A DNA stretch of 5,745 nt from Lachnospiraceae bacterium (GTDB taxonomy: Bacteria > Bacillota > Clostridia > Lachnospirales > Lachnospiraceae), in contig CAAHDV010000040.1 in assembly GCA_900770535.1 (NCBI GenBank), positions 1 through 5,745 of the forward strand. The letters are read 5' to 3'. The first letter of the stretch is position 1, and each line of letters starts with the position of its first letter. Below the pieces are notes generated by a model. The model saw only the letters and a list, made by a program, of their open reading frames with translations. It was not told the origin of the DNA and ran no database searches. Shown piece after piece: positions 1-5,536 of the stretch. The position numbers were made by a program, and so were the translations under genes.

Positions 1-280
1 CTAAGCCGAGTACAAGAGAATTCATAAGGAGTGCTGCTTCCGGACTAATCGTTCCGGTAAACCGGAAACGGAACATCCCGGACTGCTCGTCCTCATCTGC
101 CTCAAACTGGTCTTCCGTGAAGTGTTCCACAGAGTTTGCCATATTAAGGGTCAGGGCAGACACAGCTGCACAAACCAGCTCCTGTCCTTCCTGATGGTCA
201 TCCGCATAGCCTGCGTGACCCAGAAAAGAAATCCCATGATAACGATGCTCGGAATCAACAGATACGGTTACGTTAATCAT
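1..280 (-). CDS. prp: Ribosomal-processing cysteine protease Prp (partial, C-terminus off the window)
   Basis: My own translation from the ATG at 280 gives 93 codons and runs off the window edge. The N-terminus reads MINVTVSVDSEHRYHGISF, followed by GHAGYAD and then ELVCAAVSAL. This is the Prp (YsxB, DUF464) signature, with the catalytic histidine at His22 and the catalytic cysteine at Cys37. Known role of the family: Prp is a cytoplasmic protease that removes the N-terminal extension of ribosomal protein L27 in Firmicutes and relatives, a step needed for a functional 50S subunit. The usual length is about 105-115 residues, so roughly 15-20 are missing here. It starts 6 bases after the rplU stop and has no recognisable Shine-Dalgarno sequence, so translation is probably coupled to rplU (inference). 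rpmA should follow outside the window. Confidence 0.93.
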   Translation of the reverse strand, partial: MINVTVSVDSEHRYHGISFLGHAGYADDHQEGQELVCAAVSALTLNMANSVEHFTEDQFEADEDEQSGMFRFRFTGTISPEAALLMNSLVLGL

Positions 281-286
281 GATTAA

Positions 287-595
287 TTAAGCATTGATCT
301 TGTCGATCTTGATCTCGGTAAAGAGCTGTCTGTGACCATTCTTTTTGTGATAGCCAGATTTTCTCTTATACTTGTAAACGATCACCTTTTTTGCTTTTGC
401 CTCTTTAACTACGGTTCCGGTAACAGTTGCACCTGCTACAGTCGGGCATCCGATGGATAACTCTCCGTTGTTAACTGCAAGAACCTGGTCAAACGTAACG
501 GTTTCGCCAGCGTCTACACCAAGCTTTTCAACCTTAATGATATCGCCTTCTGCTACTTTGTACTGCTTACCACCTGTTGCAATAATCGCGTACAT
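287..595 (-). CDS. rplU: 50S ribosomal protein L21
   Basis: A 102-residue protein, the full normal length for bacterial L21. It opens with the family hallmark [14 protein letters not shown], and near the C-terminus carries the basic block [16 protein letters not shown] (residues 75-90), which corresponds to the rRNA-binding L21 signature. L21 binds 23S rRNA in the large subunit. The start is fixed by a strong AGGAGG site at 602-607, six bases before the ATG. It is the first gene of the rplU-prp-(rpmA) operon: a strong promoter lies at 690-718, a structured leader precedes it, and prp begins 6 bases after its stop. Regulation is probably through growth-rate control of the promoter and through the leader (inference). 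Confidence 0.98.
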   Translation of the reverse strand: MYAIIATGGKQYKVAEGDIIKVEKLGVDAGETVTFDQVLAVNNGELSIGCPTVAGATVTGTVVKEAKAKKVIVYKYKRKSGYHKKNGHRQLFTEIKIDKINA

Positions 596-683
596 ATGGC
601 ACCTCCTATTATCATTACTCGCCAGTTTCGGTGTCCGGATCCGATGGACTCGGAACTTTCAAACCTCGCTGTGCGGCACATAC
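596..683 (-). ncRNA. Putative ribosomal protein L21 leader (5' UTR of rplU)
   Basis: The predicted transcript begins near 681-684 and has an untranslated leader of about 88 bases. It contains a clear hairpin at 634-654: arm UCCGAGUCC, triloop AUC, arm GGAUCCGGA, nine pairs long with one G-U pair and one A-C mismatch. Around it, GUUU (661-664) can pair with AAAC (625-628), and GCC near 676 could pair with GGC at 621-623. The rplU SD (602-607) lies just after this structure and looks unpaired. There is no U-run after the hairpin, so it is not a transcription attenuator of the usual type. Its position and size match the known Firmicutes L21 leader (Rfam L21_leader), which is thought to be an autoregulatory element. 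I could not run a covariance search, so family membership is inferred from context and fold. Confidence 0.6.
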
Positions 684-689
684 TCATAT

Positions 690-718
690 ATATTAGCATG
701 AAATCATGTGACTGTCAA
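690..718 (-). promoter_or_regulatory. Strong sigma-A promoter of the rplU operon
   Basis: On the minus strand there is a perfect -35 box TTGACA (713-718), a 17-base spacer (696-712), and a -10 box TAATAT (690-695) preceded by TGC, which makes it an extended -10. This differs from consensus at only one base. Transcription should begin around 681-684, giving an 88-base leader before rplU. Such strength fits a ribosomal protein operon. Confidence 0.88.
697..708. repeat. Short inverted repeat in the promoter spacer
   Basis: The arms CATGA and TCATG are separated by two bases and lie wholly between the -35 and -10 boxes of the rplU promoter. A regulator bound here would block RNA polymerase, but five-base arms can arise by chance and no known operator is recognised. 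Confidence 0.25.
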
Positions 719-724
719 TCCTGC

Positions 725-749
725 TTTTCAACTTTTTTCAAACTTTTTT
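725..749 (-). promoter_or_regulatory. Phased A-tracts: probable UP element of the rplU promoter
   Basis: On the minus strand three A-runs of 6, 6 and 4 bases (744-749, 733-738, 725-728) recur at 11- and 10-base intervals, close to one helical turn. They end six bases before the -35 box, at about -42 to -66 from the predicted start. This is where an UP element contacts the RNA polymerase alpha subunit, and phased A-tracts also bend DNA. Both effects usually raise promoter strength. Confidence 0.6.
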
Positions 750-797
750 GCCACAACTGTTTCACCCCTGAAAACGGGAACCATACATAACGGCTGA

Positions 798-2237
798 CTA
801 CTCTCTCATCCAGGTGCGCGGAGAGAATAACAGAAGCATTGGGAACAGCTCCAGGCGTCCGGCCAGCATGTCAAACATCAGGATATATTTGTTGAACGGA
901 CTGAAAATGCCAAAGTTGCAGGTCGGTCCGACCTTTTCCAGTCCCGGTCCGATGTTGTTTAAGGTGGCCGCGATAGCTGTGAAGTTTGTGGTCAGGTCAA
1001 AATTATCCAGGCTGATCAGCAGCAGGGACACCACGAAAATCAGGATATATGCCACCAGATAAGTATTGATGGAACGGAGCACAGTGTGCTCAATCGGTTT
1101 TCCTTCATATTTTAAAACTTTGACGTTTCTTGGGTGGATCAGAGAGGACAGCTCCTTGTTCACCGTCTTCACCGCAATGGCAATTCGTGAGACCTTGATA
1201 CCGCCTCCAGTGCTGCCAGCGCAGGCACCGATAAACATGAGGCTTACCAGAATGGTCTTGGAGAATCCCGGCCACAGATCAAAGTCTGTCGTGGAATAAC
1301 CAGTGGTGGTGATGATGGAGCCAACCTGAAAGGCCGCATGACGGAGTGCTGTCAGGATATTCGGGAACATGCCGCGGATATTCCAGGTAATCAGCAGCGT
1401 ACTAACCAGAATAATGCCAAGATATCCTCTCATCTCCTCACAGCGAAGGGCATCCTTCGGCTTGCGGATCAAAAACAGGTAGTACACGTTAAAGTTTACG
1501 CCAAACAGGATCATGAAAATGGTGAAGATCCACTGCTGCAGAGCGGTATAATCGCCGCAGCTGCTGTTGACGATGCCGAAGCCTCCGGTACCTGCGGTAC
1601 CAAAGCTCATGGCCATGGAATCGAATAACGGCATGCCGGTAAACAGCAGCAGAATAATCTGTACGACGGTAATGAACAGATAGATCAGGTACAGAATCTT
1701 TGCTGTGGTGCGGACTCGCGGAACCAGCTTGCCCACAGAAGGCCCTGGGCTTTCCGCTCTCATAATGTGAATGTTGTAGCCTCCGGCCAGCGGAAGTACC
1801 GCCAGAATGAAGACCAGCACACCCATGCCGCCAATCCAGTGGGTGAAGCTTCGCCACATCAGCATGCAGCGGCTTAAGGCCTCCACATCTGACAGCACAC
1901 TGGCTCCGGTGGTGGTAAAGCCGGAAATGACTTCAAACAGTGCGTCCTCCAGAAGCGGAATCTCTCCGCTTAAGAAAAACGGCAGCGCGCCGAAGAAACT
2001 TAACACGATCCAGCTAAGCGATACGGCCACGAATCCTTCTTTGGCGTAAAATACGGTACTCTTTAACTTTTTATGGGCCAGCAGCCATCCGCTGATGCCG
2101 CAAAACAGCGCCACACCCAGAAAATAGAAACCGCTGGGTTCCTGGTAAATCAGTGCCACTACACAGGGAAGGATCATTAAAATGCCTTCGATCCCGAGAA
2201 CCCATCCCAGAAAATAAAATACAATTCCAATATTCAT
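798..2237 (-). CDS. trkH: Trk-type potassium uptake protein, membrane subunit TrkH
   Basis: A 479-residue integral membrane protein of normal TrkH length (about 480). The family has four repeated units, each a helix, pore loop and helix. All four selectivity-filter segments are visible: TTTGA (108-112), TAGTGGF (214-220), TTTGY (310-314, with the filter glycine at 313) and NNIGPG (427-432). GSTGGGIK (341-348) matches the intramembrane gating loop after the third filter, and the conserved arginine of the last helix is present at 461 (LAGRLE). It conducts K+ (and Na+ less well) through the cytoplasmic membrane and is gated by the TrkA ring. The ATG is the only sensible start, because an in-frame TGA lies two codons upstream. 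SD-like GGGTG precedes it by five bases. It starts 15 bases after trkA and no terminator is visible after its stop. Confidence 0.95.
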   Translation of the reverse strand: MNIGIVFYFLGWVLGIEGILMILPCVVALIYQEPSGFYFLGVALFCGISGWLLAHKKLKSTVFYAKEGFVAVSLSWIVLSFFGALPFFLSGEIPLLEDALFEVISGFTTTGASVLSDVEALSRCMLMWRSFTHWIGGMGVLVFILAVLPLAGGYNIHIMRAESPGPSVGKLVPRVRTTAKILYLIYLFITVVQIILLLFTGMPLFDSMAMSFGTAGTGGFGIVNSSCGDYTALQQWIFTIFMILFGVNFNVYYLFLIRKPKDALRCEEMRGYLGIILVSTLLITWNIRGMFPNILTALRHAAFQVGSIITTTGYSTTDFDLWPGFSKTILVSLMFIGACAGSTGGGIKVSRIAIAVKTVNKELSSLIHPRNVKVLKYEGKPIEHTVLRSINTYLVAYILIFVVSLLLISLDNFDLTTNFTAIAATLNNIGPGLEKVGPTCNFGIFSPFNKYILMFDMLAGRLELFPMLLLFSPRTWMRE

Positions 2238-2252
2238 CGTTCACCCATCCCT

Positions 2253-3608
2253 CTACTTTAAGACATCCTTTAAATCCTTCAGTCCGGAATGCGTGGTAAC
2301 CACGATTACGGTATCTCCCGGTTCGATGGTATCTTTACCGCGTGGGGTGATAATCTGTCCGCCGCGGTTGATGCAGGCGATCAGCAGGTTATCTTTAAAG
2401 GAAAGCTTTTCCAGCGGTATGCCAATGAGCGGCGCATCTTTTCCAACGCGGAACTCCAGCGCCTCCGCCTTGTTCTGCACGATCTTGTACAGGGTCTCGA
2501 CATTGCTTCCCATGGAATTCTGCATGGCGCGGACATAACGGATGATGCCGTCGGCTGTGATCATCTTCGGATAAATGATGCTGCCGAGATTCATCTGCTG
2601 GATGATATTTTCAAAGGCAATACGGTTGATCTTGGTTACAAGCTTGGCTTTTGATACGCTGGCTGCATAGAGAGACAGCATGATATTTTCTTCATCAAAG
2701 CCGGTCAGCGCCGCAAAGGACTCGGTCTGGGTAATGCCCTCTTCCATCAGAAGCTGCTGGTCGGAACCATCTCCGTGAATGATCATGGCCTTTGGCAGCA
2801 GTTCACTCAGTTCATGGCAGCGGGCCAGATCCTGCTCGATAATTTTAATTTTGATGCCGGTGTCCTCTAACATTTTGGCCAGATAATAGCTGATCTTTCC
2901 ACCGCCTACCAGCATAGCAGTCCGGACTGTGGTGTTGGAAATACCGACCTGCCGGAAAAATTCGGATGCCTGGGACGACGATGCAACAAAGGAAATTTTA
3001 TCTCCTTTCTGCAGGCGGAAATTACCGCCAGGGATGATGACATCCGCACCACGTTCTACAGCACAGATCAGGATGCTGCAGTGCAGACGCGGTCCCACCT
3101 CGTAAACCTGCATGTTGTCCAGCACGGAATTATCTGGAATGATAAACTTCATCAGCTCGACACGGCCCTTGGCAAAGGCATCGATCTTGATGACTGACGG
3201 GAATTTTAACAGTCTGGCAATCTCCGTGGCTGCAGCCAGCTCCGGGTTGATGGCCATGGAAAGGTTTAACTCCTCCCGGATATACTGTACCTCGTTGGAG
3301 TACTCCGGGTTTCGGATTCGCGCGATAGTATGGCAGTTACCTGCCTTTTTCGCGATCAGGCAGCAGAGCATATTTAACTCATCGGAGTTGGTGGTGGCAA
3401 TCAAAAGATCCGTTTCTTTAATACCAGCCTCCATCTGCACCTGATAAATTGCGCCATTTCCTTCCACACCCATGACATCGATATTATCCGTAACAGAACG
3501 GAGCTTGGAGCCGTCCTTGTCGATGACGGTAATATCGTGTCCCTCATTATTCAGCTGTTCGGTCAGGGTAAGTCCTACCTTGCCGCAGCCCACAATGATA
3601 ATCTTCAT
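2253..3608 (-). CDS. trkA: Trk potassium uptake regulatory subunit TrkA
   Basis: A 451-residue cytoplasmic protein with the duplicated architecture of classical TrkA (about 458 residues): RCK_N1 roughly 1-130, RCK_C1 135-215, RCK_N2 228-350 and RCK_C2 370-451. The first Rossmann domain shows GCGKVG (7-12) and the ribose-binding acid Asp30 (VIDKD). The second has GGGKIS (235-240) and an acidic strand end (IIEQD, 256-260). The family forms a ring under TrkH and opens or closes it in response to NAD(H) or ATP/ADP. Some RCK_C domains bind c-di-AMP, but nothing here shows that directly. The ATG is preceded by AAAGGGG (3616-3622) at a seven-base spacing. It lies 34 bases after the ribonuclease stop with no terminator or promoter visible between, so it is probably co-transcribed with the upstream genes. 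Confidence 0.95.
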   Translation of the reverse strand: MKIIIVGCGKVGLTLTEQLNNEGHDITVIDKDGSKLRSVTDNIDVMGVEGNGAIYQVQMEAGIKETDLLIATTNSDELNMLCCLIAKKAGNCHTIARIRNPEYSNEVQYIREELNLSMAINPELAAATEIARLLKFPSVIKIDAFAKGRVELMKFIIPDNSVLDNMQVYEVGPRLHCSILICAVERGADVIIPGGNFRLQKGDKISFVASSSQASEFFRQVGISNTTVRTAMLVGGGKISYYLAKMLEDTGIKIKIIEQDLARCHELSELLPKAMIIHGDGSDQQLLMEEGITQTESFAALTGFDEENIMLSLYAASVSKAKLVTKINRIAFENIIQQMNLGSIIYPKMITADGIIRYVRAMQNSMGSNVETLYKIVQNKAEALEFRVGKDAPLIGIPLEKLSFKDNLLIACINRGGQIITPRGKDTIEPGDTVIVVTTHSGLKDLKDVLK

Positions 3609-3642
3609 GTTACATCCCCTTTGCTTTCCCCTCGTAATCTTG

Positions 3643-4830
3643 TCACAGATTTTTCTGAACCTGCGCGATCTGTTCCCAGAGAGGTCTTTTTTCTTTCTTG
3701 CGTGTCATTTCCACCAGATTCAGCGGTGTCATGTCAATGACGGTTGTTTTCGCCGGACCCGGACGTACCGCCGCCCGTAAGGTATCCATAAGGAGCGTTT
3801 TGTCCTCTTCCGTGTCCATATCAATAAAATCCACCATAATGATGCCGGACAGATTGCGCAGTCTCAGCTGATGCGCGATTTCCTTTGCGGCCTCAAGATT
3901 GATGAGACGGATGGTGTCAGCGAGATTCTTCTTGCCGGAATACTTTCCGGTGTTGACGTCAATGACCACCATAGCCTCCGTGCACTCTATTATAAGATAT
4001 CCGCCGGACTTTAGCCATACCCTTTTCTGACAAGATTGTTCCATCTCGTGATCCAGGGAGTAAAGCTTCGTCAGGCTTAAGAGCTTGTCCTCATAAAAAC
4101 GCAGCCCGGTGGTCTCGAAAATATCTGAAACTTCAAAATATTCCTGTAGACGCGCGTAAACATCCGGCTGGTCAGTCACCACTTCCTCCAGGCTTCCGAA
4201 CGGACTGTTTCTCAGACTCTTAATATAATCCGGCTCTGCCTCGTGAAGCAGGCTGTAGCAGGTGCGGTACCGGGCGTTGTTCATGACTCGCTCATACTGT
4301 TCCAGTAACGCCGAAAGCTCCCGAAGGAGCTTTGTTTCCTGTCCATATGCGTTTGTGCGGATGATGATGCCGGTATCTTTACCCTCAAGAAGCGCCTCGA
4401 TCTGCGGGCGCATGGCTTCCTTCCACTCCCGGTCCTCAATCTTGGACGAAAATCCAATGATCCGTTTTCCGGCAGTCAGAACCGCATACTTACCGGAAAA
4501 ATTCAGGTTTCCAGTAAGAACCGGATCCTTGGTCTTCACGGCATCCTTTGCCACCTGTACAATGATTTCATCGCCCTCTTTGAGTTTTCCCTCATGGCCG
4601 TCGGCAAACAGCGTGACCTTGTTATCCGTGAGGCTGTAATAGCCGGTGCGGCCTTCTGAGAAATCCACAAAAGCGGAATTTAAGTTTTTGACGATCTTTT
4701 TTACTTTTCCAATATAAATATTGCCCAGAATGGAGGCCGTGTCCACAAGTCCCAGCTCTATGGTTGCTTTCTCTGAAACCAGAGCGGTCAGGACGCGACT
4801 GTTCCATCGGGTGACGATCAGTTTATTCAA
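3643..4830 (-). CDS. Ribonuclease E/G family endoribonuclease, short form without Zn-link
   Basis: From the TTG at 4830 this is 395 residues. An S1 RNA-binding domain occupies about 36-117 (GNIYIGKV at 36-43, then SAFVDFSEGRTGYYSL at 52-67). The catalytic region carries VIDVNTG with Asp291 and Asn293, the NLEAAKEIAHQLRLRNL helix, and VDFIDM with Asp334. These match the Mg2+-binding Asp303/Asn305/Asp346 of E. coli RNase E. The family cuts single-stranded AU-rich RNA, preferring 5'-monophosphate ends, in mRNA decay and rRNA or tRNA maturation. The protein stops about 60 residues after Asp334, at EMTRKKEKRPLWEQ, so the CxxC Zn-link and the small tetramerisation domain are absent. It is therefore nearer RNase G in size. 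A longer start at TTG 4842 (399 residues) is possible but lacks a good SD. Its first codons overlap the DUF2344 gene by 8 bases. Confidence 0.93.
   Translation of the reverse strand: MNKLIVTRWNSRVLTALVSEKATIELGLVDTASILGNIYIGKVKKIVKNLNSAFVDFSEGRTGYYSLTDNKVTLFADGHEGKLKEGDEIIVQVAKDAVKTKDPVLTGNLNFSGKYAVLTAGKRIIGFSSKIEDREWKEAMRPQIEALLEGKDTGIIIRTNAYGQETKLLRELSALLEQYERVMNNARYRTCYSLLHEAEPDYIKSLRNSPFGSLEEVVTDQPDVYARLQEYFEVSDIFETTGLRFYEDKLLSLTKLYSLDHEMEQSCQKRVWLKSGGYLIIECTEAMVVIDVNTGKYSGKKNLADTIRLINLEAAKEIAHQLRLRNLSGIIMVDFIDMDTEEDKTLLMDTLRAAVRPGPAKTTVIDMTPLNLVEMTRKKEKRPLWEQIAQVQKNL
4314..4333 (-). other. UUCG-capped perfect hairpin within the ribonuclease mRNA
   Basis: On the minus strand an eight-base arm AAAGCTCC is followed by TTCG and the exact complement GGAGCTTT. 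This makes an RNA hairpin closed by C-UUCG-G, the exceptionally stable tetraloop. It lies inside the ribonuclease coding sequence (codons for KLLREL, about residues 167-172). It is not followed by a U-run, so it is not a normal terminator. It may be chance from the codons used, or a site affecting decay or self-cleavage of the mRNA. Confidence 0.5.
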
Positions 4831-5536
4831 TGTCTTCTCCAAATGAATCCAGGGTTACAAATTCATGTTCCTCTTCTGTTCCCTTGTCTGCGTATACTTC
4901 CAGGCGGGTCACCATCAGGGCAAACTCGCCCAGAGCCTCACCGCGGCTTTCTGCATAAGCACGAAGGACGGCATCCGGCTTTAAGTTTGCCGCGCTTCCG
5001 GTTGCAATCTGTAAAAAGATTACATGATCCGGGCGGGCTTCCATCTGGTAGATCTGCGGACGGATATTCACCTCGCGCTCTCCCTTTTTGGTCTTTTTTA
5101 CGATGACGATTTCTTCCTGCTCCAGGAACGTCGGAATCCCGGCAAAGAATGCGTCCAGGTCAGCCGGTTCGTAGCCTTCCCGGAAGCGGACCTCATAATC
5201 GGCTGCAGCTACTAAAGACATGGCGTTTCCGGCGTCATCCGGAAGTGCTTTATAGGAAAGCGCCTCCATGCCCTCGACCATATTCTCATTGATGCGGCGA
5301 AGCATCTCTTTGGAAGAATCGGTGCTCAGCACTTCAATATCCACATACTCGCCGCGGCTTTCCAGTCCCACGCCCAGCGGTGCCGCAAAGGACATGATCT
5401 GATGCGGGCTGAAGCCCTCGCTGTAGCGGATGTCCACATCGGCCCGGCGCATGACCTTCTGGAAATAACGCATGATATCCAGATGGCCGATGAATTTCAT
5501 GGTGCCTTCCTTGGCAAATTTAATTCTTATCTTCAA
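4823..5536 (-). CDS. DUF2344/TIGR03936 radical SAM-associated protein
   Basis: A 237-residue protein starting at TTG 5536 (read MKIRIKFAKEG). Conserved family features are FIGHLD (15-20) near the N-terminus and GFSPHQIMSFAAPLGVG (41-57). No signal peptide or membrane segment is visible, so it should be cytoplasmic. The biochemical function is not known to me. The family is defined by its association with TIGR03960 radical SAM proteins: it is encoded beside them or fused to their C-terminus, so it probably forms a complex or supplies substrate to them (inference). Here it overlaps the end of the radical SAM gene by 17 bases and overlaps the ribonuclease start by 8, which implies tight translational coupling of all three. 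The start is supported by a strong SD at 5543-5552. Longer starts at GTG 5545 or TTG 5554 would lie within that SD. Confidence 0.9.
   Translation of the reverse strand: MKIRIKFAKEGTMKFIGHLDIMRYFQKVMRRADVDIRYSEGFSPHQIMSFAAPLGVGLESRGEYVDIEVLSTDSSKEMLRRINENMVEGMEALSYKALPDDAGNAMSLVAAADYEVRFREGYEPADLDAFFAGIPTFLEQEEIVIVKKTKKGEREVNIRPQIYQMEARPDHVIFLQIATGSAANLKPDAVLRAYAESRGEALGEFALMVTRLEVYADKGTEEEHEFVTLDSFGEDIE
4837..4840 (-). promoter_or_regulatory. Shine-Dalgarno site supporting the TTG start at 4830 of the ribonuclease
   Basis: GGAG (continuing GGAGAA) lies six bases before TTG 4830, an ideal spacing. The alternative TTG at 4842 overlaps this SD and has only a weak GG upstream. I therefore chose 4830, which gives an N-terminus LNKLIVTR (read MNKLIVTR). 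Confidence 0.65.

Noticed and set aside
453..701. An 82-codon plus-strand open frame opposite rplU
   Set aside because: It is antisense to a certain ribosomal protein gene and its promoter, with no SD and no recognisable protein features.
596..790. A 64-codon plus-strand open frame opposite the rplU leader and promoter
   Set aside because: It has no ribosome-binding site, its cysteine- and phenylalanine-rich translation resembles no protein, and it is the complement of the promoter, A-tracts and leader.
1489..1857. A 122-codon minus-strand open frame inside trkH
   Set aside because: It is an alternate frame of trkH, which has all four pore motifs. The His/Arg/Ser-rich translation is typical of a shadow frame.
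2234..2248. A four-codon upstream frame (MGER) whose TGA overlaps the trkH ATG
   Set aside because: The AGGG before its ATG is directly adjacent and too close to serve as an SD. It is too short to separate from chance.
3646..3657. A small hairpin CAGA-AAAA-TCTG at the end of the ribonuclease gene
   Set aside because: Four base pairs with no U-run on the minus strand is too weak to be a terminator.
4622..4807. A 61-codon minus-strand open frame inside the ribonuclease gene
   Set aside because: It is a shifted frame over the well-conserved S1 domain, with no supporting features.
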